Below, in pieces: positions 1 through 9,785 of a DNA stretch of 64,000 nt. Position 1 is the first letter of the stretch; each line of letters starts with the position of its first letter. The stretch spans positions 558,001-622,000 of the forward strand of contig AP026131.1 in NCBI GenBank assembly GCA_030295235.1, given 5' to 3'. This DNA is from Fistulifera solaris. Taxonomy: Eukaryota; Bacillariophyta; Bacillariophyceae; Naviculales; Stauroneidaceae. The notes below the pieces were generated by a model. The model ran no database searches. It was not told where the DNA came from and saw only the letters and a program-made list of their open reading frames with translations. A program made the position numbers and the translations under genes.

Positions 1-2045
1 GCGAGTTATGTCCTAAAGGAAATAGTGGACTACAAGAAAGAGTCGACGCGGTTCCGCATGAAGAGGCATTCGTGATCCACAACAACCGAAAGTATCCTAA
101 GCGGACTACCAAGGGATGGAAACTGTGTTGTCTATGGAATGATGGCACTACTACTTGGGAGAAACTGAAAGACCTAAAGCAGTCTCACCCTTTACAGTTA
201 GCGGAATTTGCTGTTGCGAGACAGATTGCTGAGGAGCCTGCTTTCTCATGGTGGGTTCCCTACACGCTCAAGAAAAGGACCAGGATTATTAAAGCGATGG
301 CTAAGCGCTACTTTCGTGTTACTCAGAATATGGGATCGCATTGCCAAAGACAGTCGAAGAAGCATTGGCGATTGATCGCGCTACGGAACTGACTTTTGGG
401 CAAAAGCGATTGAGAAGAGATGCGTCGCGGTAGCTAAGGCGTTTCAGATCCTTGATGAAGACGCTCCCAATCCTGCTGGTTTTACCAAGATTGGGGTTCA
501 CATGGTTTTCGATATAAAACCAGATTTCACACGGAAGGCCCGCCTCGTAGCAGGGGGGACACATGACGGATCCGCCGAGCTCGATTACCTATGCTACTGT
601 TGTATCGAGAGAAAGCGCGGATTGCCTTCCTACTTCGCGGCATTGAACGATTTGGACATTATGGCGGCAGATATTGGAAATGCGTACTTGAATGCACCAG
701 TTCGAGAACGAATCTTTATTATTTGCGGTGCCGAATTTGGTCCACAGTTCAAAGGTCGAAAAGCGAAAATCGTGAAAGCTCTTTACGGACTGAAGAGTTC
801 TGGAGCTGCGTGGAGGTCATATCTGAGTGAGTGTTTGCATGAGTCGTTGAGTTTTACACCTTGTCGAGCGGATAACGATGTATGGATACGGCCGGCACAG
901 AAAGCCGGATGGGACTAGTTACTACGAGTTGGTATTGGTCTATACGGATGACATCCTGTGTGTTTCTGTGGCGCCGGAAGCTATTCTATACAAGCTTGAT
1001 CAACACTTTCTTCTGAAAGAAGGTTCGATAGGCAAGCCAACTCGCTACTTGGGTTCGACGATTGGTCAGCATCAATTCCCGGGTGATGAAAAGCCTTGTT
1101 GGTCGATGAGTTCGAATGAATATGTGAAGGAAGCAATACGAACGTTTGTCTTTGGTTGGAAAAGCGAGATGAGGCTTTACCAAAGAAGGCGTCAAGTGTT
1201 TTACCACCGAAGTACCGTCCGGAGCTTGACATATCGCCGGAGTGCGATGACGACGAAATCCAGTTTTATCACTCGCAAATAGGGGTTTTACGGCTGGATG
1301 GTCGAGCTTGGAAGAGTTGATATTTGTGGTGAAGTTTCGATGCTTGCGTCTCACAGTGCGATGCCAAGGAAAGGCCATCTAGCTGCGGTTGTGCATGTCT
1401 TTGCATATTTGAAGTCACATGAAAGGTCTAAGATTGTGTTCGATCCTTCGTATGTCGAGCACGCCAGACAACCTAGACCTGATTGGAATGACTTTTACCG
1501 AGATGCTAAGCCTATGATTCCAACGGATTGTCCAAAGCCATTGGGTAAGCCTGTGCAAATAACGTGTTTCGTTGATGCTGACTTGGCGGGTGACCATGTT
1601 ACTCGTCGTTCCCGTACAGGTGTCTTGGTCTATTTGAACAGGTCATTGACAGTATGGTACAGCAAGAAGCAAACTTCGATTGAGACGTCGACATTTGGTG
1701 CTGAGTTTAGTGCTATGAAAACGGGCGGTCGAGTTAATCGAAGGTCTACGGTACAAACTACAGATGATGGGTGTGCCGGTAGAGGATCCTGCGGTTGTCA
1801 AAGGTGACAATATGTCGGTGATCAAGAACTCGAGTATTCCTGAATCAGTTCTGAAGAAGAAGTCCAATTCGGTGGCATATCACTATGCGTGGCCGAGTTG
1901 CGATGGGTATTGTTGATGTATCCTACGAGCCTCACGAAGACGAATTTGGCAGATATTCTGACGAAGATTCAAGCTGGGAATGTACGAGATCCACTGGTGA
2001 AGCGTATTTTACATCAGTGATGCAGGCGATAGGTCCCGATGCACT
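1..2045 (+). mobile_element. Ty1/Copia-type retrotransposon pol fragment, 5' cut by window edge, degenerate
   Basis: Three Copia pol parts appear in order. First, at about 72-330, is a chromodomain-like linker (WEKLKDLKQSHP, then EEPAFSWWVPY) that in Copia elements lies between integrase and reverse transcriptase. Second is reverse transcriptase at about 500-1150, with DIGNAYLNAP, ALYGLKSSGAAWR and the catalytic box YTDD (usually YVDD). Third is RNase H at about 1540-1880, with FVDADLAGD, SRSRTG-like and KKQTSIETSTFGAE segments. The reading frame changes at least four times (near 400-500, 890, 1150 and 1730), so no single ORF encodes pol. Gag, protease and the integrase core would lie left of the window. 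I could not delimit a 3' LTR. Some breaks may be assembly indels, but their density suggests a decayed copy. Copia elements of this kind are abundant in diatom genomes. Confidence 0.85.
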
Positions 2046-2127
2046 GGTTGGGTAGTTATGTTTACTATTCCGATGGGATGAGCCTCCTGGGGATAAGTTT
2101 TTCGTCCAGGTACAGTGATTGAAGTTT

Positions 2128-2201
2128 CAAGTTTGATACGTGGTTTTGACGTATTTTCCACGGACAAGTCGATGTGTGGTTTTGATGTATTTTCCACATG
2201 A
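2128..2201. repeat. Two tandem copies of a ~37-bp unit at the 3' side of the Copia element
   Basis: Two imperfect copies (2128-2164 and 2165-2201) share GTGGTTTTGA and GTATTTTCCAC. They follow the pol stop by about 80 bp, where the 3' untranslated region or LTR of the retroelement would be. Function unknown. Confidence 0.6.
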
Positions 2202-2760
2202 TGAAGGATGGATTCGATGAATGAATCGTCATGGTTTTTATGTTGTTTTTCCATGAAATAAGGGTTTATCGGTTATGAAGGACACGTTGAAGCCCTAGCT
2301 CGGGTCTCATCGTGAGGGGACCGAAATAACCGAGTGTAGTACAGACGGGGAAGCCTCCGTGGTAGATGTAACACTTGTAGTCATAATTTTTACACCACTG
2401 CCTTATTTCGATTTCACGATCTCTCCTTCACAATGTGTCATAGTGCCACTGTCACTGGATAATAAAACACCGAGCAAAGAAAGAAATAATATAAAATATA
2501 ATACAAGCGGTCATTCCCAATGGTCATTATTATTTGCCTTCTCTTGTTTTCCTCCACAACACGTAAAGGACAATCAAGCACTTGCATTCCAGCTTTGTGC
2601 CTCGACCTCCTATCCAAAGTAATTGGGTGTGAGAAAGCGGGCAAATAATCGAGGAAGATTGCGCACACGGTTTGAAAGGATCGCATCTGCTCGCAAGGGA
2701 TAAAGCATTTCCGATAGCTATTCATTTTTTCTTGCTTTGTTACCCAATCACAATCTCAAA
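2202..2760. other. Intergenic: possible LTR remnant and promoter of the LRR gene
   Basis: No ORF here has family features. The left part may be the remaining 3' LTR of the Copia element (no second LTR in the window to compare). The right part should hold the promoter of the LRR gene that starts at 2761. Confidence 0.4.
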
Positions 2761-5005
2761 ATGGCCGAAGAAGACTCAAGAAAGTCGCAATACCAGCGCA
2801 AGCTGGCTCGTCAACGTCAACTGGAGTTGATGGAAGCAGCTGCGATGGGAACTGTCCCGTCGATGCAGCTTGATTTGGGTTCGGGCGGCATCCGCTCGCG
2901 TGGTGGAAAAAATGGAGACGATCTTAGTTTCGTAGGAGACGAGCATCAACCGGTTGTTTACAGTCCAACCAACAAGCGCACCAGTCTGCGATTCTCTCCG
3001 AATAACTCGCCGACTGGCACAGGCAAAGCCACGTCCAATCCGTTCAAATCGCGCAGCGCGGAAGAAGCTTTTTCGATCAACCTGATGGATCACGATGCCG
3101 GAGTCTATCGAGAAGATAAGCCGCGAGGATCCATTTTCAATACCATGAGAAGCATGTTCCAGTTTCCTTCGGCTCAGAAGAAAGACGCCAGAATCTCGGA
3201 AACGATCAATTTGCACGATATGGAGGAGACGGATGCAGAAATTGACTACTTGGGAACGAAGCCGGATTGGTTGAAAGCCAGACGCGACGAAAGCCGTCGT
3301 GCCAGCCCCATGGCGGCTTTTTTCCGGGGGCTGCGGTCGACTTTGTGCGGGCCTTCTCTACCAGCTTCAGCAAACTTGGACACAACCGCGCCGTCGTCGT
3401 TTGCTGTTCATAGCCTTGTTCTGTACTGCTATTGTCGTCCTCACCTTCGTTCTAATGCACACCGACAATCCTGCCTCGAAATATTATCATCACTTTGTCA
3501 CGGAGCCGTACTTGCGAGCACAGAACACGGCGCGATTCAACGAAATCATGGACACCATCGTCATGGCCTCCGTCAGTCACACCAGTGTCTTCCAAGACTT
3601 GCTGAGTCCAGAATATCATGCGTTGCGATGGATCGCATACTCGGACGAAGCCAAGCTGGATCCGGCGGATCCTATGCTTTTGCAGCGCTATGCATTGGCG
3701 GTCGTCTTCTACAACTCCTTTATTACCTTTGAAACCATCGCCGGACGCCAGCAGCCCATCATTATCGGCGACAAGCAATGGGAAGGAGTGCCCAACCCTG
3801 GCTGGGTTCGCAAGGATTACTGGATGACTGAAAAAGGGCATTGTATGTGGTTCGGTATTACTTGCACGCCAAATGATGAAGATGAGAATCACTACGATGC
3901 GAACGCCCCCGTCGTGTCGTTGAATCTCACCAAGAACCACGTACTGGGGCCCTTGCCGCCTGAGTTGAAAGCTCTGGAGAGTTTAAAGAGCTTGGATTTG
4001 AGCCACAACAAAATCGAAGGGTCGATTCCTTGGCAAGTAGGAAGAATGTTTCACATCAAGACTCTTTACTTGCATCAAAACACCATTTCCGGATCGCTTC
4101 CAGGAGAAATCGGGTTCTGGGAAGAAATGCAAGATCTCAAGCTCGGAAACAATCTTCTTAAAGGTAGCATCCCGTCGGAACTGAACCGGTTGTACAATCT
4201 TGAGAAATTGGCCTTGGATCATAATCAATTCACGGGTCAGATTCCCATCGTGAAGTCGCTGACTAAACTTGAGCAGCTTTATCTTGACAATAACAAGTTT
4301 GCTGGCAACTTCCCGTTCACGTTAATCTTCCTGACGAATCTATTGGAGTTGAACATGAATGACAACCATCTAACAGGGACCCTTCCGGCCGAACTCGAGA
4401 ATCTACGGCACTTGCGAAATTTGCATTTGCAAAATAACAAGCTGCACGGTAAAATCCCGGACGCCATCTTCACAAGAATGCTTCACTTGGCCGAAATAAC
4501 ATTGGAGAATAACGCGCTGACGGGGGATCTGCCCGAAGATATGGGTTCCGAGCGACTTTTGCGAGTTGTTCGCTTCAATAACAATCAATTATCGGGATCG
4601 ATTCCTACTACATGGGATCAGATGATAACGGTTGAGATTCTACACTTGCACGAAAACAAACTAAAGGGAACCTTACCTCCGGCGATCGGTAATATGACGG
4701 CCCTTCAAGAGCTCTACCTTAACAACAACCAGTTGACTGGTATGATTCCTGAAGAGATCGGACAAGCAACGAACTTGAAGAGCCTCTTCATGGAGCACAA
4801 CGAAATTGGTGGACGTGTTCCAACGTCTATGGGCAAGCTGGAGAACTTGCGGACACTGCGTATGTTTGATAACAAGATCAGAGGTTTCGTGCCGGATGAG
4901 GTTTGTGATCTCTCTAGTTTTCACAAGCTGACCACTTTTTCCGCGGATTGTGCTCCATTTGTGGGTATCATCATGAAATGCGATTGCTGCACAAAGTGCT
5001 ATTAA
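2761..5005 (+). CDS. Single-pass membrane protein with plant-type leucine-rich repeats
   Basis: About 747 residues once one frame break is allowed. The first ~200 residues are a polar, probably cytosolic tail. One membrane segment follows (LLFIALFCTAIVVLTFVLM, near residue 215), then a spacer and about 13 LRRs of the plant extracellular form (LxxLxLxxNxLxGxIP), about residues 385-715. A Cys-rich cap ends the protein (CDCCTKC). A type II topology with an outside LRR domain is inferred. No kinase domain is present, so it is not a plant-type receptor kinase. The frame changes by +1 at 3318-3330, a stretch of six T and five G; the segments on both sides join sensibly, so I treat it as a sequencing indel. 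The start at 2761 is the ATG after an in-frame upstream ATG at 2737. A second LRR membrane gene lies at 48370-50001. Confidence 0.85.
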
Positions 5006-5548
5006 ATCTCTTAGCCAATCATTACGCATAATTCTCAAGTTGTTACGAAACGATACGAGACGTCTACTCACTCTTTTGTACTACGACGGCGCATCCTGAA
5101 GACTTCCGTCGCCTCAATATACATGCGAGCCGAAGCAGACTGTTCGTTATTGTCTCGATGAAAGGCAATTTAGTTCTTCTCCTAATGAGCGCTATGACCC
5201 TAGCATGTTAAAGGTGTGTTTCGAATGGATTGGATTCGTGCTCGGTCACGTAATACGACGTTCACCCAACGCCAGCAACCTGCTCAATTGTGATGTAAAG
5301 GATCATCAAAGCGGACTCTTGTCCAGAGACTACAAGCTAGGGCGTATGATGGCAAATAGTGTCACCGCACAAGCTGGAGGATTGAGGTCACAACACCCTA
5401 AAGGATTTGAAAGCACAGTATGTTCAATGTCAAAAATATTTATCATGCGACATCTAAAATATACTAAATTGGGAAAAGCAGAGAGGCTGATGTGAAATAT
5501 GTCGTGGGTCTGGCTGGAGGTATTGGCAAGGCGAGCAGTGATTCACGA

Positions 5549-5848
5549 CTAGTCAGCACTGCGGCTCGTCGGCATATCGGCATCCGCAGAGTCTAGTGAC
5601 TCCGTCAGTTCAAGCGCCTGATTGATGATGGAAATGAGATGCATTCTACGTTCTTCCCCTGTACGAGGTCGTGATGGAACTGAATTCATGGTCATAGTAC
5701 CATGTCTCGAAAGGGTGGGATCATTGCGGAACATGAGATATCTGGAATGGTATAAGGATGACTGGGCTTCGATGCCGTTTCTCGCGGCTGAACGCAGAGA
5801 TGCATCGCTTAGCGCTGTAAAAGTATCATGGGCTCTGCAAAATGACAT
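5549..5848 (-). CDS. Small ORF, uncharacterised
   Basis: An open frame of 99 codons on the minus strand, in a region with no other gene. The product is polar, Ser/Ala/Arg-rich, with a weakly helical end (ALELTESLDSADAD). I recognise no domain, signal peptide or membrane segment. It may be chance: the opposite strand is also open over most of its length. Confidence 0.2.
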   Translation of the reverse strand: MSFCRAHDTFTALSDASLRSAARNGIEAQSSLYHSRYLMFRNDPTLSRHGTMTMNSVPSRPRTGEERRMHLISIINQALELTESLDSADADMPTSRSAD

Positions 5849-6068
5849 TGCTTTCAGTCGATGTAGTTGTTAAAATTTCGTTTGATCTTTAAATGTGAGT
5901 GAAGCGGCGGACGTGGACGACGTCGAAAAGATTCATTTTCCGGACCAAGATGCATCACTCTCGGTCATCGAATGATGCAGACCCGCGACCCCTTTTACGG
6001 ATGCGGTACTTGATGACGCATAGAATCTTATTGGATGGGAAAAAGAAATGTCAAGTTAGTTAGATGTT

Positions 6069-6130
6069 GAAACTTAGCAGTTAGCAGTTAGCAGCGATCA
6101 GCGATCAGCGATCAGTGATAAGTGATAAGA
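6069..6130. repeat. Short tandem repeats (AGTTAGC, GATCAGC, GATAAGT units)
   Basis: Consecutive short units: three of AGCAGTT type, then three of GATCAGC, then GTGATAA pairs. This looks like slippage-grown simple DNA. Nothing indicates function. Confidence 0.7.
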
Positions 6131-6550
6131 TATTTAAGATCACAGATCAGACTGGTAACTTGCAGCTCGCAATTCGCTCTTTACAGAGGCCGCAGGCCGC
6201 AGCGTTAGCGTCAGCATTCAGCATTGAATGAGGAACTTGCTGTTTTCGTTTGTCTAGAGAATCTCATAGCTCATAATATCCAGCTTAGTATTTACGCGTT
6301 CCCTACAAAGTATGGAGGGACGAGTGACGAGGCTATAGCTTAGCGCTTAGCTATAGCTATGGCCTATCTCCTATCTCTGTCGCCTAGAAGGTTGTTGTTG
6401 TTTGGATGTTGGATGTCTGGGTCTCTGCTGGGTTTGGGTCTAGAGTCTCTAGACTATGTGTGGGCGTGTGGTGTGGGAGGAGGGAGGAGGGAGGGAGGTG
6501 AGAGAGAGATGATGTCTGATCGAAATAATGTTTCTAAGGAGACATTTGAC

Positions 6551-6660
6551 TCCCACTTACAGCTTGTATCATGTACATGTATCATGAATCATGATTCATG
6601 ATCATGCATCATGCATTATGCATGTTCGTGGTACCACGCACGGCCATGGCCAATGGCCAA
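6551..6660. repeat. Palindrome-rich patch built on ATCATG/GCATGA words
   Basis: Overlapping self-complementary words: GTACATGTA, ATGAATCATGATTCAT, ATGATCATGCAT, GCATAATGCAT-like, GTGGTACCAC and TGGCCATGGCCA-like. They could fold into several alternative hairpins. No ORF crosses it. A similar but weaker patch is at 34850-35130. Confidence 0.6.
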
Positions 6661-7575
6661 TGCCACTTTATGTCAATGTACAAAATCAGTGTCCCATCTT
6701 GCTACAATACTGTAGCCGACGAAGCGACGAAGGCCCAAGACCGGCTAGATTAGCTTCGCTTGAACCTTGAAGTTTGACTTGGTAATTATTTCAACTTTCA
6801 ATCCAAACTTCCCACTTTTTTCAACAATCGTTCACGGAATCAGGACCGAAGGCATTTTTCACTTCTGTCTTGTCATGATTCATGATTCTATGAACTTATC
6901 ACATCTGTTTTTAGCTTTTAAAACGATGTTATTCGTTTGAACATCTAGTTGTGTGTCGCTTCCTAAAAAACACCACAATTCGCAGTCTAGAGGTTGAACT
7001 ATTTTCAAGTAAATGCTGGACGAAAAGGTATCTCTAAACATAGTTGCCTGCTCGTCGACCTTAGAAGTGGCTTTCAATGAATTGGCAGTGGGACGTTGAG
7101 CAAGATACCTAAGGCAGATGTCCTAGTATGACATTAGATTCAACTCTGAGGTTTGTTCAGGAACGCTTGCAATTAATATTAGATGACAATCGCCATAAAT
7201 TAACCCTTGCTCGGCGCGAGCGAAGAAATAAAGTTACACTTCTCAGTTGCGTCTTGAAAAATAATAATTTCATACTCGTGATTGCAATGCAGTCATGAGC
7301 GAACGGTAATACACACTATACAGAGTAATATTTTTTTATAGCTTGAGCAATTTAACCTGAACCTTTACAAAATGCTTGAACAATGCCGACGACGATGAGG
7401 CGCCATTTGTGTTTTGTGTTTTGTGGCAGCTGTTAGCTTTATAATTTCGCATCGTCATGACAATTGATTAATGATTGATATTGCATCATTGGTTACTCTT
7501 TTACTTTTTTCAATCATCAGCACTAGTAAGAGCAGCAATGCAAGGAGTAGCTGTTTACGGCTTTCAACGAAGAGA

Positions 7576-8182
7576 ATGGAAGATAATTACGATCAGGAAG
7601 ACAACGACTGGAGAACGGTCGCTCCATCGAAACGGAACCGTGTCGCGCGTTTGCAGCCACTTCCCCCTCTGGTTTCAATCATTAGAAGCACCCAACAAAG
7701 AAACACAGTTCGAACCGTACATTTTAATGCTCATGGGACTTCCAGGGGCCGGAAAGTCGACCATTGCCGAAAAGTTACATGAACTAGAACCATGGAAATA
7801 CGTGCGCGTGAATCAAGACACATTAAAGAATCGAGAAGCCTGCCTGAAAGTCGCCAAGAAAGCTCTGAGTGAAAATAAATGCCCAATCATCGATCGATGC
7901 CACGTACAATTCATAAACCGTAAGCCGTTCTACGAATTGGCTGAATCGTTTCACGTACCTGTCGATCTACTGATTATTGATGCACCCTACTCCGCTTGCT
8001 TGGAACGCTGTCGACGGCGACAGAATCATCCGACACTATCGCCAGATGATGCCGGTTGGGTTATAACGAAATTCCAAAAGGACTGGGAAATGCCAGTAGG
8101 AAATGAAAAGATACGACAAATATGGACAATTTCAGGGATTGATGATCCCCGATTCCCGGACTTGTTTCGACGTTTGCTCTGA
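7576..8182 (+). CDS. Small P-loop kinase of the polynucleotide-kinase-like (AAA_33) type, copy A
   Basis: About 201 residues if the frame break is allowed. It has a Walker A (GLPGAGKST), a conserved NQDTL, then IIDRCH and IIDAPYSACLERC followed by a basic lid ending in NHPTL. This layout is typical of the kinase domain of PNKP and of fungal/plant relatives that phosphorylate polynucleotide or other small substrates; the actual substrate is unknown. The frame shifts +1 in CCCCC at 7663-7667: upstream residues (from ATG 7576) are in one frame, and WFQSLEAP onward in the next. The neighbour copy B aligns without a break at the same place and is one residue shorter, so an assembly indel is more likely than decay. 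An ORF starting at 7475 reaches the kinase domain unbroken, but its first ~65 residues do not match copy B. Confidence 0.75.
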
Positions 8183-8746
8183 GGTCGGCCGTAACAACGT
8201 CACATATTTTTGTGTTATAAGGGACCTGTGGTCAGTTGGGATTGATTTGAGGCAGCCGTATGTTGAAAAAAAGGAAGTCGACGTACTTTACGGTTAAGGA
8301 GTCCGCACAGCTTCTGATGCAGCGAAAACCTTTCGCGCAGACTGCAAATCAAGACGACCTGAACGTGTTTGCTTAGCTTGACTATATGCTATATCGGTCG
8401 ATCGGCAGTCCAAACGCAAACCCTGTCTACCATTACACGAGAATATGTAAGGTTTGTTGTTCGAATTGGCTTCTCAACTCGATGCGGGTCGATTTTGAGA
8501 GAGAAGATCTTTTGAGTTCTTTTTTTCATTTACGTGGTGTCGCTCCAAGCTTCAGTGCGGCGTATGCCAGCACGTTTTGTCGGGGAGCCAATAGGAACGG
8601 CGAAAACTAAGGGATCTGTAGTTGAGAACTGGTCAACAGTTAACAGGGTCAAAGAAAGCTGATGGTTTTATTGTCCATTCGCCACGCGGAAACGATTTTG
8701 AGTGTAGAGCACCAGAAGTGGTACATGACAGCTATCATTGACTAGA
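8183..8746. other. Intergenic between the duplicated kinases
   Basis: No gene recognised. The spacing of about 560 bp should hold the terminator of copy A and the promoter of copy B. Confidence 0.5.
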
Positions 8747-9349
8747 ATGGAAGGAACCAATAGTTATAAGAACGAGGGCTTGCATAATGCTTCCGACTTG
8801 AAGGGAGTTGACACGTTGCAATTACAGCAGCTTCCAGAATGGTATCAGAGCTTGGAAGCGCCCAGTCAAAACACCTTTGAGCCATTCGTTCTAATGCTTA
8901 TGGGGTTGCCTGGTTCTGGGAAGTCGACAATCGCCGATACATTTGTGGAACTGGAGCCCTGGAAATATGTGTGCGTCAATCAGGATACACTTGGAGATCG
9001 ACATGCGTGTCTGAAACTCGCCGAACAAGTTCTGAGTGAGAACAAGTGCCCCATCATCGATCGATGCCATGCCTCATTCAAGAATCGCATACCGTTTTAT
9101 GAGCTCTCGAAATCCTTCAATGTTCCTGTAGGTATTGTCATTTTCGACGCCCCATACACTGTTTGTGTGCAACGATGTCGCGAGCGGTATGATCATCCCA
9201 CGGTGTCGTCGGACGAGGCAAGCAAGATCGTAGGATGCGCGCGCAAGGACTGGAAGTTACCGGGGAAGAGTGACAACGTGCGACACGTATGGACTTTCTC
9301 CGTAATAGAAGACGCCAAATTTCCCAAATTGTTCCGGCGCTTGCTGTGA
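8747..9349 (+). CDS. Small P-loop kinase of the polynucleotide-kinase-like (AAA_33) type, copy B
   Basis: An intact frame of 200 codons. Walker A is GLPGSGKST (about residue 51), followed by the NQDTLGDR strand, IIDRCHASFKNR and FDAPYTVCVQRC with the lid sequence DHPTV. It is collinear with copy A from the WYQSLEAP segment to the shared C-terminus FRRLL, with clear divergence elsewhere, so this is an old tandem duplication. No targeting peptide is visible, so a cytosolic or nuclear place is likely. The fused aprataxin or phosphatase domains of some relatives are absent; it is a stand-alone kinase domain. The first ATG is at 8747. Confidence 0.8.
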   Translation: MEGTNSYKNEGLHNASDLKGVDTLQLQQLPEWYQSLEAPSQNTFEPFVLMLMGLPGSGKSTIADTFVELEPWKYVCVNQDTLGDRHACLKLAEQVLSENKCPIIDRCHASFKNRIPFYELSKSFNVPVGIVIFDAPYTVCVQRCRERYDHPTVSSDEASKIVGCARKDWKLPGKSDNVRHVWTFSVIEDAKFPKLFRRLL

Positions 9350-9785
9350 ATCGTATCATTATCGTCCCTTGAGAAATTCTTTCATTTGGTCTGGAGAAAG
9401 CAAGCCACCATCGGATAGTGAAGAAGAAGTGCAATGCATCGGATGAAATCCTTTCTATCAAATCATTCAAAGGGAGTATCAACACGACTAAAAGTTCAGA
9501 AGATGCCAATAATTTTTTAATAATTTACGGAGTACAGCTCAACCCGGCTCAACCGGAAGAATCATCATAATATCTTTGATATTTCCGGGACTGGAAAATT
9601 TTTGAGTCGCTATTCGCTGAACCTACATTGCATTGTACCCAGTATCGTATACGGAGTAGTAACTTTAGAACGTCAAAAATCTTTCGCAACAATGCGCATA
9701 GTGCGCACTGCGATGATCGCCGACATCGCGGCCACAATAAAGAGTGCACTTGAATATCATGTCAGTTCTTTTTTCTCACAAAACA

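Larger units (their letters stand above)
5006..7575. other. Gene-poor region with low-complexity and palindromic DNA
   Basis: No convincing gene in about 2.5 kb. Short ORFs (for example 5205-5495 + and 5549-5848 -) lack recognisable motifs. The stretch holds short tandem repeats near 6069-6130 and a palindrome-rich patch at 6551-6660. One copy of a dispersed motif (7274-7293) lies about 300 bp before the first P-loop kinase. Confidence 0.55.

Noticed and set aside
2737-3732. 331-codon protein in place of the LRR N-terminus
   Set aside because: After about 3330 this frame loses sense, while the next frame carries the membrane segment and LRRs; the two are halves of one gene.
7471-7782. Separate 103-codon gene before kinase A
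   Set aside because: Its C-terminal part continues into the kinase frame across a CCCCC run; copy B shows that the two parts are one protein.
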